Source of the DNA: Thermoflexaceae bacterium
Lineage (GTDB): Bacteria; Chloroflexota; Dehalococcoidia; Tepidiformales; Tepidiformaceae
DNA length: 64,000 nt
Reading direction: 5' to 3'
Assembly (NCBI GenBank): GCA_015075555.1
Contig: JABTUD010000001.1
Location: 1,240,001 to 1,304,000, forward strand
Shown: piece by piece, positions 18,322 through 27,969 of the stretch
Numbering within the stretch: position 1 is the first letter of the stretch
Layout: every line of letters begins with the position of its first letter
Program-made: the position numbers and the translations under genes
The notes under the pieces: generated by a model
Told to the model about the DNA's origin: nothing
Seen by the model: only the letters and a program-made list of their open reading frames with translations
The model's database searches: none

Positions 18322-19625
18322 CTAGAAAATCGGGTTGACGATTACAGCCTGCTCGCGTGAAGGGCCGACGGAAATGAGGTCGACCGGGCATTCGAGGAGG
18401 TCTTCGACGCGCCGGATGAAGGCCTGGGCCTGCGGTGGCAGGTCATCGAAGTTGCGGACGTCGGTGGTCGGAGTCATCCAGCCGGGTAGCTCTTCGTAGA
18501 CGGGCTTTACCCGTTCAAGCACGGACTGGCGGGCCGGCAGCGCATCGATGATCTCGCCGTCCAGCTCGTAGGCCGTACAGATTTTGATAGAGGGCATCTC
18601 ATCGAGAACGTCCAGGCGCGTGAGCGCGACGGCGGCGAGGCCATTGAAGCGGACGCTGTAGCGGGCGGCCACGGCATCGAGCCAGCCGATGCGCCGGGGG
18701 CGGCCCGTGGTGGTCCCGTATTCACCGCGGCCGTACTCCTTGCCGTGGTCTCGCAGGCGGCCGGCGATCTCGTCGAAGAGCTCGGTCGGGAAGGGGCCGT
18801 TCCCGACGCGGGTGCAGTAGCTCTTGAAGACGCCGACGACGCGCTGGATATCGGTCGGGCCGATGCCTACGCCAAGGGCGGCCCCCGAGCTGGACGAGCT
18901 GGGGACGCTCGAAGTCACGTAGGGGTAGGTGCCGTGGTCAAGGTCGAGGAGGGAGCCCTGCGCGCCTTCGAGGAGCACGTATTCACCGCGGCGATGAGCG
19001 TCGAGGACGATGGCCTGGACGTCGGCCACGAATGGCGTGAGGCGCCTGCCGTATTCGAGGTAGCGTTCGCAGCAGCCATCGGCGTCGATGGGTTCGGCGC
19101 CGTAGACGCCGGTGATGACGCGATTCTGGTATTCGAGTGCGGCCTGGATGCGAGGCACCAGGTCCTCGGCGCGGAGCAGGTCGCCAATGCGGATGCCGCG
19201 GCGGGCGACCTTGTCGATGAAGCAGGGGCCCACGCCCTTGCCGGTGGTGCCGATTGCGGCCTCGCCGCGAAGCTTCTCATCGAGCTGATCGATGAGGCGG
19301 TGCCAGGGCATGATGACGTTGGCCCGATCGCTGACGATGAGGCGTGAGGTGTCGATGCCCTTTTCCTTCAGGCTGTCGATTTCGCCGAGGAGAACTTCGG
19401 GGTCGACAGCGACGCCGTTGCCGATGACGCAGGTTTTTCGGGGTAGAAGATCTTAAGAGGAACGAGGTGGAGCTTGAATTCGCCGCGTTCGTTCACGATG
19501 GTATGGCCGGCGTTGTTGCCGGCGGAATAGCGAGCGACGACCCGGGCCTTGCGGGCGAGAAGGTCGACGATGCGGCCCTTGCCTTCGTCGCCCCACTGCC
19601 CGCCGACGACGACGACGATTGGCAT
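18322..19625 (-). CDS. purA: Adenylosuccinate synthetase, interrupted by a one-base deletion
   Basis: First step from IMP to AMP, forming adenylosuccinate from IMP and aspartate with GTP. The N terminus ([15 protein letters not shown]-loop, then AGNNAGHTI) is in one frame from the ATG at 19625; the rest ([58 protein letters not shown]) is in the next frame. The break is a run of five T at 19434-19438; six would restore [11 protein letters not shown] exactly as in the family and give 434 residues. As purA is usually single-copy and essential, a homopolymer sequencing error is more likely than a dead gene. Confidence 0.9.
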
Positions 19626-19828
19626 GGTGGACACACTTTCGGGCCCCCGTTGCTGGGGGCCCGTTGTCGGATTGTACACGATCGGATGCGGGCCGGATAC
19701 GTGCGCACCCGTAGGATGGTCTCCCAGTCCGGCGCGGGAAAGCGCCTGGGGGGACGGGGCCGGTCCGTTCACTCCCGGGCTGCTACCATCAGGAATGGAG
19801 CGGACGCCCGCACCAGCGAGACTGACTG

Positions 19829-21399
19829 ATGCTTTTCGCCGAGAACGCCGCCAAGAGCTTTGGCGCTGTCGATGTGCTCGACAGCGTTTCGTTCATCGTG
19901 GGCGACGGTGAGCATGCGGGGCTTGTTGGGCCGAACGGCAGCGGTAAGTCGACGATCCTGCGCCTCCTCGCCGGGGAGCATGTGCCCGATGGTGGCGATG
20001 CGGGCTGGCGTGGCGGCGCCATCGGCTACTTGCGCCAGGAAGCGGGGCTGGCGGATGACAACCTGCTGGTTGAGGAGCTGTGGCTGGCCTTCCCCGAGGC
20101 GCACGCGATCGAACGGGAGCTCGCTGCGATCGCCCACCGCATCGAGCGGGGCGAAGGCGACCTCGATGAGCTCATCCACGAACAGGCGCGGCTCTTCGAG
20201 GCGTTCGAAACGCACGATGGCTACCGCATCGATGCGCGCATTGGCCGCGTGCTCGACGGTCTCGGCTTCGAGCACGCCGACCGGGAGAAGCGCTGCAGCG
20301 AGTTCAGCGGCGGCTGGCAGATGCGGATCGCGCTGGCGAAGGTGCTGGTGCGGCGGCCCGAGAACATGCTGCTCGACGAGCCAACCAACCACCTGGACGC
20401 CCGCGCACGCAAATGGCTGGCCGAGGAGCTGGAGGACTACCCGGGCACGCTGTTGATGGTCACCCACGACGGGGCCTTCCTGGACCGGGTGGCGACACGC
20501 ATCCTCGACCTGCGCGATGGGACGGTGGATAGCTACGCGGGGAACTACCGGATTTCAGAAGCAGAAGGCGGCGCGCCTGCAGGAACAGGACCGCGCCGCG
20601 GCCCGCCAGGAACGGAATTCGCGAAACAGGAACGCTTCATCAGAGAGGTTCCGGGCGAAGGCAACAAAGACGAGCGCCGCCCAGAGCCGGGAGAAGGCGC
20701 TCGCGAAGGTCGTACGAATCGAGCGGGTCAAGAAGGAGGCGGAGGTCCACTTCGACATCGCCGCTCACGGGCGAACCGAACGCGATGTCCCTGATGCTGA
20801 AGCACCTCAGCCACTCCTTTGGGGAGGAGCCGGTGCTGATAGACGTGAACATGCACGTCGAGCGGGGCCAGAAGGTGGCGCTGATCGGGCCGAACGGGGG
20901 TGGCAAGAGCACCCTCCTTCGGATCGCGGCCGGGCAGGTGCAGCCCACGGAGGGGGTGGTGGAATGGGCGGAGAGGGCGCGTCCCGGCTACTACGACCAG
21001 CACCAGGACGAAGCCCTTGATGGAGAGCGGACGGTGATTGAGGAGGTCCGGGCGGTCGCTGACGGCACGCCCGACGTGGACCTGCGCAGGGTGCTGGGGC
21101 GCTTCCTGTTCATCGGCGACGATGTGTTCAAGCCCGTGAGCGTGCTCTCGGGGGGCGAGCGCAGCCGCGTGGCGCTGGCGAAATTCCTCATCCAGCCGAC
21201 GAATGTTCTCCTGCTGGACGAGCCGACGAACCACCTGGACCGGACAACGCGCCGCAAGCTCATCGAGGCGCTGCAGCAGTACACGGGCACAATCCTGTGC
21301 GCGAGCCACGACCCCGGGATCGTGGAAGGCGTGGCAACGCATGTCTACGAAGTGGCAGACGGCTCTATCCGCGAGCTGCTGGAGAGACGGAAGGACTAG
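19829..21399 (+). CDS. ABC-F ATPase with a frame-disrupted linker
   Basis: A duplicated ABC ATPase without membrane spans, the ABC-F class that acts on ribosomes. Domain 1 has GPNGSGKST, a QxxG-type region, an ABC signature EFSGGW and [10 protein letters not shown]. Domain 2 has [17 protein letters not shown] and [10 protein letters not shown]. Between them the typical basic linker ([19 protein letters not shown], later [19 protein letters not shown]) is present but spread over two frames, and domain 2 is in a third. Four single-base changes fit: near 20551, 20612, 20641 and 20788. Corrected, it would be about 522 residues, normal for the family. Either error-laden sequence or a very young pseudogene. 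Confidence 0.82.
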
Positions 21400-21402
21400 C
21401 GA

Positions 21403-21425
21403 GTGAGTTGCAGTTTGCAACTCAC
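21403..21425. promoter_or_regulatory. Perfect 10-bp inverted repeat upstream of the thioesterase gene
   Basis: Two 10-base arms (GTGAGTTGCA and its complement) with a 3-base centre, 4 bases after the ABC-F stop and 18 bases before the thioesterase ATG. No T tract follows, so an operator or mRNA hairpin fits better than a terminator. Confidence 0.5.
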
Positions 21426-21443
21426 CGTGCAACGATTGGCAGC

Positions 21444-21878
21444 ATGGCAGAAGCAGGCGAGACCCCGTATTCGGCAGAGTTCTTCAACGCAGGCGGCCGG
21501 GGCCGGCTCCCAGGGCTCCTCGGGCTGGAGATACTGGAGATTGGGCCGGGACTCGTGCGCGCGCGGCTCGCAATATGCGGCGAGCACATGGCGCCAAACG
21601 GCTACCTGCATGCAGCCACGGTGGTGGCCCTGGCGGACACCGCCTGCGGCTATGGAGCGGTGGTGAGCCGCCCCGAGGGCGCCACCGGCTTCACGACCAT
21701 CGAGCTGAAAACCAACTTCCTGGGGACCGCCACCGAGGGTGCAATCGCCTGCAGCGCCAGGCTCGCCCACGGCGGCCGCATGACCCAGGTGTGGGACGCT
21801 GAAGTGACAGAGGAAGGCGCCGGTAAGCCCATCGCGCTCTTCCGGTGCACGCAGATGCTGCTTTACCCGCGAGCCTGA
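21444..21878 (+). CDS. PaaI-type hotdog thioesterase
   Basis: A 144-residue hotdog-fold protein. The HMAPNGYLHAATVVALADTACGYGA block is the PaaI/DUF4442-like signature (Asn-Gly then His and a catalytic acid in the helix), followed by TTIELKTNFLGTATEGAIACSARL. Such enzymes hydrolyse acyl-CoA or aryl-CoA thioesters; the substrate is unknown. The ATG at 21444 is the first after the inverted repeat at 21403-21425. It faces the ABC transporter genes. Confidence 0.83.
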   Translation: MAEAGETPYSAEFFNAGGRGRLPGLLGLEILEIGPGLVRARLAICGEHMAPNGYLHAATVVALADTACGYGAVVSRPEGATGFTTIELKTNFLGTATEGAIACSARLAHGGRMTQVWDAEVTEEGAGKPIALFRCTQMLLYPRA

Positions 21879-21887
21879 GCGCCGATT

Positions 21888-22574
21888 TCAGGCGGGCCCT
21901 GTGCCGTTGGCGATCCGGCCATCCAGCATCTGGACGACCCGGTCGGCGCGGGCGGCGATAGCGGGGTCGTGCGTGACGAGGATGACGGTAATCCCCTGCT
22001 CACGCCGGACCTGCTCGAGCAGCTCCAGGACGCGGCGGCCGGAGGCGGAGTCAAGACGCCCTGTGGGCTCGTCCGCCAGCAGGATGGCGGGCGCGTTGGC
22101 GAGCGCCCGGGCGATGGCCACGCGCTGACGTTCGCCTCCCGAAAGCTGGGGCGGGCGGTTCCGGGTGCGGCCGGCCAACCCCACCATGGCGAGAAGCTCA
22201 TCGGCGCGCCTTCGGCGCTCCCGGCCCGAGTGGCCCTGCCCGAACATGGGCACCTGCACGTTTTCGCTGGCTGTGAGGGTAGGCAGCAGGTTATCGAGTT
22301 GAAAGACCATGCCCACGTCGCGGGCGCGATACTCGTTCAGGCGGCGGGCAGCGGCAAGGTCGTGGCCGGCAACGACAATCGTCCCTTCGTCGGGCCTGTC
22401 GAGTGCGGCGAGGAGGTGGAGGAGAGTGGACTTGCCGCATCCCGAAGGGCCGACAATGGCAACGAACTCGCCCTTCTGCACGTTGAGGTCCACTCCATCG
22501 AGAGCGCGGAGCCTGCCATTTTCGAAGGTCTTTACCACCCCTGAGATGGCGATGACGGGGGCATCGCTATTCAT
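21888..22574 (-). CDS. ABC transporter ATPase, MacB/LolD type
   Basis: A 228-residue ATPase with GPSGCGKST (Walker A, about residue 39), QLDNLLP (Q loop), LSGGERQRVAIARA (signature) and ILLADEPTGRLD (Walker B). The sequence follows the LolD/MacB/FtsE-like export branch. It directly follows the permease gene on the same strand (overlapping its end), so the two form one transporter, probably acting on lipids, peptides or lipoproteins at the membrane surface. The start is the ATG at 22574. Confidence 0.88.
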   Translation of the reverse strand: MNSDAPVIAISGVVKTFENGRLRALDGVDLNVQKGEFVAIVGPSGCGKSTLLHLLAALDRPDEGTIVVAGHDLAAARRLNEYRARDVGMVFQLDNLLPTLTASENVQVPMFGQGHSGRERRRRADELLAMVGLAGRTRNRPPQLSGGERQRVAIARALANAPAILLADEPTGRLDSASGRRVLELLEQVRREQGITVILVTHDPAIAARADRVVQMLDGRIANGTGPA

Positions 22575-23679
22575 AGCGGAGAGCCTCCATGGGGGTGAGC
22601 CGCACGGCCCGGTAGGCCGGGTAGGCGGCGCCAACGAGAGCCACGGCGGTGGCAACCACAAGGGCGCGGATGAAGATATCCACCGTAGACGGGCTCCAGG
22701 AGGCTGCGTATGGCCGGGACGAACAGGACGGCGCGGCTGGCGGCGACGCCCAGCGCCGCGCCAAACCCGGCGGCGACGAGGCAGAGGGCGAGCGATTCGA
22801 TGATGATCATGCGCAGGACGCGAGCGCCAGACCAGCCAACGGCACGGAGAATCCCGATCTCACGGGTGCGTTCGAACACCGACATGACCATGGTGTTCAT
22901 GACGCCAATTGCGCCGATGCCCACGGCGAGGATGGAGATGGCAAGGTTTGCGGCATCCATCATTTCGACACCCTGATCAACCTTGGAAAGCTCCCCCACG
23001 CTCGTGATGGTCACCAGGTTCGGGAAGGTCTCTTCAATGAACGACGCCACATCATTCACCCGTGCGTCCTGGTGGAGAACGACGTAGATGACGGAGACGG
23101 TGGGTGGCTTCGAGGTGATGGCCTGGACGGTGGCGAGAGGGCCCTGGCGCCGTTGTCCTCCCAGAGCGCGCCGGTGCGGTAGATACCGGCAACCCGGAAC
23201 CCGGTCTCCGCGATGGTCACGGTATCGCCCACGGAGACCCTCAGGTCCGAGGCGGCGCCGGCGCCCAGGAGGATTTCGTCAGCCGCACCCGGGGCAGGGA
23301 GCGAGCCCTCGACCAGGGGTAACGGAGTGGTAGCCAGGTCCTCGGCCCGCCAGCCGGAGAGCATGAAGAATGGATTGGAGCCGACGGAGGCGACATGGAG
23401 GAGGACGGGGATGGCGCGTTCGACGCCGGGGGTGGCGGCGATGCTCTCGTTTTCTGACTCGGGGATTGTGCTGAAGGCCATATCGGCGGCGCCCTTCTGG
23501 GCAACGAGGAAGTCCGCACCCCCGGTGGTGATGATCTCGCCAGCGGTCTTCTTCATGCCGCTGGTCACCACGCCGAGGGCAACGACTGTGGTTATCCCAA
23601 CCGAGATGCCGAGGAGCGTAAGGCCAGCGCGGACGGGCTGGCGGAGGAGGTTCTTGACGACAAGGCTCAAGAACGACAT
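22567..23679 (-). CDS. MacB/FtsX-type ABC permease with two frame breaks
   Basis: The N terminus (VKNLLRQPVRAGLTLLGISVG) and the large extracytoplasmic domain are in one frame from the ATG at 23679; the middle (MDAANLAISILAVGIGAIGVMNTM, FERTREIGILRAVGWS) is in a second; the last membrane helix and LTPMEALRYE tail are in a third. Joining them near 23145 (one base missing) and near 22690 (one base extra) gives about 371 residues with four membrane spans and the MacB periplasmic core. The meaning stays intact across both breaks, which points to sequence error or recent damage. Partner ATPase is next. Confidence 0.82.
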
Positions 23680-24050
23680 GGCGCTACCCTACCAGACCAC
23701 ATGGCCGCGATGGCCGGCGGGATGGTAGCCAGAAAGGGGACTGAGTGGCCAGGCGGCCGCGGTAATGGGAACGGGGACCGGAACGCAACACTTGCTTCTC
23801 CCTCGGGCCGGGTTTCTGAGACCTGGCCCATCCGAAATGGATGTGCCAGGGTCTCACCGGACGAGGGCGGGCCTCGCCGAGCCGACCGGCGCGAAGCGCG
23901 CAGTATGTCGATCGGTCTCTCGCCCCGGGGGTGGGGCTTTCGGTTACTCCCCCTTGCAGCACCGGGAAGCCTAAACCTGGTGGCAGGGCAGGTCAAGCAA
24001 AAAGGAGGGGCCGGGTTGCGGCACGGACGGGTGGCGTGCCTAATACCAGC
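23680..24050. other. Structured 370-bp gap between two divergent ABC transporters
   Basis: No convincing coding frame. It must hold both promoters. Two hairpins stand out: 23817-23855, an outer GAGACC/GGTCTC stem with an adjoining TGGC/GCCA stem and an inner CATCC/GGATG stem closed by GAAAT; and about 23930-23945, GCCCC/GGGGC followed by TTTC. The first is long and layered enough to be a small RNA or leader structure. Confidence 0.4.
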
Positions 24051-25196
24051 GTGAGGTTCGCTCTCATCCTGCCGATCCGGCCGGGGTTCGTGCACCTGGC
24101 GACGCGGACGCTGTTGAACGACAGGGTTCGCCTGGTGATCAGTATCGGCGGGATCGGGTTTGCAATCCTCCTCATCCTGCTCTTGCGGGGAATCATGGAC
24201 GGCACGGTGGCGCGTTCGACGACGTATATCGATAACGTCGGCGCGGACCTCTTCGTAGCGCGCGCGGGCGTCGAGAACATGACGCTTGCCGCTTCGGTGC
24301 TGCCCGAGGAAGTGGCCGTGATGATCGGCGAGGCCGAGGGAGTGGATGTGGCTGCCGGGATCACGCGGCTGCCCGTGATCGTGACCTCAGAGCGGGACCA
24401 GTTGCCCGCGACGGCGGTCGGATACGGCGCTGAAGGGCTCGGGGGGCCCTGGAAATTCAAATCGGGGCGTGATGTGGCAGGCCCCGATGAGGCTGTCCTC
24501 GATGAGGCCCTGGCCGGCAAGCTGGGCGTGAAGCTGGGCGACAGGGTGAAGGTCGCCGAATACGAGTACCGCGTGGTGGGAATATCGAAGGAGACGGCGC
24601 CAATCGCGGGCAAGTACCTGTTTGTGCAAAGAGAAACACTCGAGGCGCTCCTGGGCTCGCCCGGGCGTGTCAACTTCGTGCTCGTGAAGCTGGAACCGGG
24701 GCTCGACCCGGACGAGATGGCGGCGGCGATCGCCGGGAAGTCGAGCGAGATCACGGTGCTCACCAGGCGTGAGCTTTCGCACAACGACCGGGACCTGCTA
24801 TCGAAGCTCTTCCTTTCTCCCATCCAGGTGGCCTCAACGGCCGGTTTCCTTGTGGGGCTGGCGATCGTGGGCCTAACGATGTACACGACGACAGCGGAAC
24901 GGCTGCGCGACTTCGGGGTGCTCAAGGCAATCGGGGCGCCCACCGGCTACCTCCTGCAGACCGTTGTCGCGCAGGCAGTGGTGCTTTGCCTGCTCGGCTA
25001 CCTGTTTGGGCTGGCGCTGGCGTTCCTCTCCGGGCCGGTGATCACGCAGTTCGCGCCGGACATCGGCGTGAGCATCACACTCCTGAACGCAGGGCAGGCG
25101 CTCGCGGCGGCGATGACCCTGAGCATTGTTGGAGGGGTGGTGCCGCTGGCACGCATCTTGCGGGTTGACCCGCTCATGGTGTTCAAGCGCGCATGA
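24051..25196 (+). CDS. FtsX/MacB-type ABC permease
   Basis: About 381 residues: one N-terminal membrane span, a 230-residue extracytoplasmic domain, and three C-terminal spans with the FtsX-family TTTAERLRDFGVLKAIGAP loop and the RVDPLMVFK ending. It is a four-span type VII (MacB-like) permease that couples ATP use to work outside the membrane. The start is uncertain: GTG at 24051 is used, with a GTG near 24090 as alternative; no strong ribosome site precedes either. Its stop overlaps the next ATG (ATGA), coupling it to the ATPase gene. Confidence 0.83.
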   Translation: MRFALILPIRPGFVHLATRTLLNDRVRLVISIGGIGFAILLILLLRGIMDGTVARSTTYIDNVGADLFVARAGVENMTLAASVLPEEVAVMIGEAEGVDVAAGITRLPVIVTSERDQLPATAVGYGAEGLGGPWKFKSGRDVAGPDEAVLDEALAGKLGVKLGDRVKVAEYEYRVVGISKETAPIAGKYLFVQRETLEALLGSPGRVNFVLVKLEPGLDPDEMAAAIAGKSSEITVLTRRELSHNDRDLLSKLFLSPIQVASTAGFLVGLAIVGLTMYTTTAERLRDFGVLKAIGAPTGYLLQTVVAQAVVLCLLGYLFGLALAFLSGPVITQFAPDIGVSITLLNAGQALAAAMTLSIVGGVVPLARILRVDPLMVFKRA

Positions 25197-25882
25197 GCAC
25201 GGGGCCGCTGCCGCTGGTGCTTGAGGGCGTGTCGAAGACATTCGGCGAAGGGGCGGCGGCCGTACATGCCGTGCGCGACGTGCACCTGGAGGTGGGGCAG
25301 GGCGAAATCGTCGCCATTGTCGGACCATCGGGTTGCGGGAAGACCACCCTGCTTTCGATGGCGGGCTGCCTGCTGCGCCCGACGGCGGGGAGGATAGTGA
25401 TCCTGGGCGAGGATGTGACGAACATGGGGCAGGGCAGCCTGGCGCGGGTGCGCCGCGAGCGCATTGGCTTTGTGTTCCAGGCGTTCAATCTCCTGGCGCC
25501 ACTCACGGTGCGCGAAAACGTGGAGGTGGCCCTCAACCTGGCCGGTATGGGGGGGCGTGAAGCTCGCCAGCGGTCGGGCCAGCTCCTCGAGATCCTTGGC
25601 CTTGGCCATCGCGTCAACCAGCGCCCACCGAATCTGAGCGGCGGCGAACAGCAGCGGCTTGCCGTGGCGCGCGCACTCGCCAATCGCCCGGACATCATCC
25701 TTGCCGATGAGCCGACAGCGAATCTCGATTCGAAGGCGGGCCACCGGGTAATGGAGGTACTGCGTACCGCGGTGGAGGCCGGCGAAGCGAAGGGACTTGT
25801 GATAGTGACGCACGACGTCCGCATCCTCGGCCTGGCCCACCGCGTGATGGCCATGGAGGATGGGGCCCTGGCCGCCGGGTGA
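25193..25882 (+). CDS. ABC transporter ATPase, MacB/LolD type
   Basis: A 229-residue ATPase with GPSGCGKTT (Walker A), QAFNLLAPLTV (Q loop), LSGGEQQRLAVARA (signature) and IILADEPTANLD (Walker B). It is coupled to the permease gene by a four-base overlap. This is the second MacB-like module within 4 kb and is divergently arranged with the first; both may serve the same lipid or lipoprotein export task, or arose by duplication. Confidence 0.9.
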   Translation: MSTGPLPLVLEGVSKTFGEGAAAVHAVRDVHLEVGQGEIVAIVGPSGCGKTTLLSMAGCLLRPTAGRIVILGEDVTNMGQGSLARVRRERIGFVFQAFNLLAPLTVRENVEVALNLAGMGGREARQRSGQLLEILGLGHRVNQRPPNLSGGEQQRLAVARALANRPDIILADEPTANLDSKAGHRVMEVLRTAVEAGEAKGLVIVTHDVRILGLAHRVMAMEDGALAAG

Positions 25883-25953
25883 GCGATCGAGCCGCCGGGC
25901 GAGGACCGGGAAAGGGGTACGGCTCCTTGACGCTTTGGCGGCCTGGACGGCCA

Positions 25954-25983
25954 TTGACAGGCGCTGTGCGAAAGGGGTAGCTT
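25954..25983 (+). promoter_or_regulatory. Candidate sigma-70 promoter for the SWIM gene
   Basis: TTGACA at 25954-25959 and TAGCTT at 25978-25983, 18 bases apart. It would start transcription near 25990, giving an 85-base leader that contains the hairpin at 26021-26044. Confidence 0.45.
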
Positions 25984-26020
25984 CCGCCCATGGATGTGTT
26001 CATCCAGAGCGTGTGAATCG

Positions 26021-26044
26021 CGGCGCCGGGCCTGTCCGGCGCCG
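26021..26044 (+). promoter_or_regulatory. Perfect 9-bp GC hairpin in the leader of the SWIM gene
   Basis: CGGCGCCGG pairs with CCGGCGCCG around a 6-base loop, then TTTGTG follows. It lies between the candidate promoter and the Shine-Dalgarno at 26058. It could be a weak terminator (attenuator) or a stability element. An eight-codon frame (25990-26016) sits just before it. Confidence 0.45.
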
Positions 26045-26074
26045 TTTGTGCTTATTGAAGGAGGTCCGCCAGCG

Positions 26075-26332
26075 ATGCAGTCGAGCCTGATCGGAAAGAT
26101 CGAGAAGTCGAAAGCCTACGCGCGTGAACGGCACCGGATGCAGGTGAGCGACCTGCATGTGACCTTCCACGGAGAGAACAGCGACCACGCGGTCGCCCTC
26201 GAAGATGGGAAGTGGTCCTGCAACTGCGACTTCTTTGGCAGCTGGAGCGTCTGCAGCCATACGATGGCGCTGGAACGGGTTCTCGAGGGAATGGTGCCCC
26301 GGCAGCACCTCCCGGTGGCGGCCACTGCCTGA
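26075..26332 (+). CDS. Small SWIM zinc-finger protein
   Basis: An 85-residue protein whose core is a SWIM motif: CNC (about residues 49-51) followed by CSH ten residues later, the CxCx(n)CxH zinc-binding arrangement. The N-terminal half is basic (KIEKSKAYARERHR), suited to nucleic acid or protein contact. AAGGAGGT nine bases before the ATG at 26075 supports the start. SWIM proteins of this size are often annotated as nucleic-acid-binding; nothing around it shows a specific partner. Confidence 0.8.
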   Translation: MQSSLIGKIEKSKAYARERHRMQVSDLHVTFHGENSDHAVALEDGKWSCNCDFFGSWSVCSHTMALERVLEGMVPRQHLPVAATA

Positions 26333-26497
26333 GGCCTGCGATACGGCAGGCGCCCGCGGGTGGGGCATTCACCGTTCGTTCACCCGCCTCAACCGGAAAA
26401 TCGCCGATTTCTTGCGGTTTTCTAACGGTTTGTGCCCTTCAGTCCGGGTTCCACCTGCCGAGGCGGCTCGTTACGATGGCCCCGGAGGAGCAAGACG

Positions 26498-26701
26498 ATG
26501 CTTAGTTTCAGCTGGGGCGCATTCCTGGTTTACCTGGCGGCGCTCTTGCTCATGGTTGGGGGCGGCTTCTATGGCCTGCTCATGAGCGAGCACCCGGCGT
26601 TCCTGGCGCCCATCCTTATGGGGCTGTTCTTCTTCTACCTCTGCTGGGAAGCCGTCGTTGAGACAGGGGACGACCTGCCACCCCCGCAGAAGCAACGTTA
26701 G
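26498..26701 (+). CDS. Small two-span membrane protein
   Basis: A 67-residue protein with two hydrophobic helices (about residues 8-28 and 35-52) and a short acidic/Pro-rich tail. GGAGGAG precedes the ATG at 26498 by about 8 bases. No family recognised. A strong terminator follows at 26733, so it has its own transcription unit. Confidence 0.65.
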   Translation: MLSFSWGAFLVYLAALLLMVGGGFYGLLMSEHPAFLAPILMGLFFFYLCWEAVVETGDDLPPPQKQR

Positions 26702-26732
26702 GGCGGGTTTCAGACCGCGACCGGGGAGTTGG

Positions 26733-26760
26733 AAAGGGGGCGCGCTGGCGCCCCCTTTTC
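26733..26760 (+). terminator. Rho-independent terminator
   Basis: An 11-bp perfect stem (26733-26743 with 26748-26758), GCTG loop, ending in TTTTC. It separates the small membrane protein gene from the site-2 protease gene. Confidence 0.85.
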
Positions 26761-26823
26761 TGTTTGGGGCCAAGGAACAGCGGTTGGCGGGCGGCAGCAA
26801 CGCGGTAGACTGGATAGAGAGCC

Positions 26824-27951
26824 ATGCGAACCATCCAGGTCGGATCGCTGTTCGGCATTCCCGTGCTGGTGCACCCGGCATGGTTCGCGTTGTTTGCGCT
26901 TACCACGCTCATCCTGGCGACGGATGTCTACCCAAGCACCATTGAGGGCGGCAGCCCGGCGGTCCATATCGCCCTGGCGGCGGCGAGCTCGGTGCTTTTC
27001 TTTGCGTCGATCATCCTCCACGAGCTGGCACACAGCCTGGTAGCAAGGGCCTACCGGATCCCGGTGCGAAGCATCACGCTTTTCCTGTTCGGGGGCGTTG
27101 CGCAGATCACCCGGGATGCCGCGCGCCCCACAGCTGAGCTGCTGATGTCCCTGGCGGGACCGCTGATGAGCTTCGCCGTCGCCGGGGCCTGCATTGCGGG
27201 GTGGTGGGCACTGGGCGGGGGAAGCTCAGAACCGCAGCAGGTGATGCTTCTCTGGGTAGGGGCGATGAATGGCCTTCTGGGCGCCTTCAACCTGCTCCCG
27301 GCATTCCCCATGGATGGTGGGCGCGTCTTCCGATCGCTTCTCTGGCTGATCACCGGGAGCTACTATCGCGCGTCGATGGTCGCCGGCTGGACCGGGCGGT
27401 TGTTCGCGTGGGCGATGATGGCCCTCGGCGCGCTTGCCCTGGTTGGCTATGACGTGTGGGTGATCGACCGGTTCGGGGGCGCATGGTTCATCCTGGTGGG
27501 GCTCTTCCTCGAAGGCGCGGCGAGGCAGGCGCTGCTCTACACGCGGCTGATGGAGACGCTGGGACGCTACCGGGCGGGCGACCTGATGGTCCCCGACCCG
27601 CCGGTGGTGGATGGACAGATGAGTGTCGGCGCGCTCGCCCGGGGCGCTCTCGAATTGAACCCGCGACTCTGCTACTTCATCGAGGAGGAAGGGCGGCTGG
27701 CCGGGATCCTGGGGGCACACCAGATGCAGGAAGTACCGGAGCCGCTCTGGGACATGACCCCGGCAGCGCGGGCGATGGTGCCCAGCGCCCGTTTGAGGGC
27801 AGCGAACCCTGGCCAGCCGATAGCAGATGTGATGGTTGAGATGGAAAGCGCAGGACTCATGCACATGCCGGTGGTCACCGATGGGCGAGTGGTGGGCGTC
27901 ATCTCGCTCGACCGGATCTTTGGCGTGCTGCGCCAGGCGGGCATTCTCTAG
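26824..27951 (+). CDS. Site-2 protease family (M50) zinc metalloprotease with CBS domains
   Basis: A 375-residue intramembrane protease. HELAH at about residue 66 gives the zinc-binding helix; the second motif FPMDGGRVFRSLLW (about 161) supplies the aspartate ligand. About six membrane spans fill residues 10-235. The C-terminal 130 residues form a CBS pair, which in this Rip-like group may bind adenine nucleotides. Such proteases release membrane-held regulators or clear signal peptides. No sigma or anti-sigma gene is adjacent, so the target is unknown. Confidence 0.9.
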   Translation: MRTIQVGSLFGIPVLVHPAWFALFALTTLILATDVYPSTIEGGSPAVHIALAAASSVLFFASIILHELAHSLVARAYRIPVRSITLFLFGGVAQITRDAARPTAELLMSLAGPLMSFAVAGACIAGWWALGGGSSEPQQVMLLWVGAMNGLLGAFNLLPAFPMDGGRVFRSLLWLITGSYYRASMVAGWTGRLFAWAMMALGALALVGYDVWVIDRFGGAWFILVGLFLEGAARQALLYTRLMETLGRYRAGDLMVPDPPVVDGQMSVGALARGALELNPRLCYFIEEEGRLAGILGAHQMQEVPEPLWDMTPAARAMVPSARLRAANPGQPIADVMVEMESAGLMHMPVVTDGRVVGVISLDRIFGVLRQAGIL

Positions 27952-27969
27952 GGCAGGGCTGCCGCGGGA

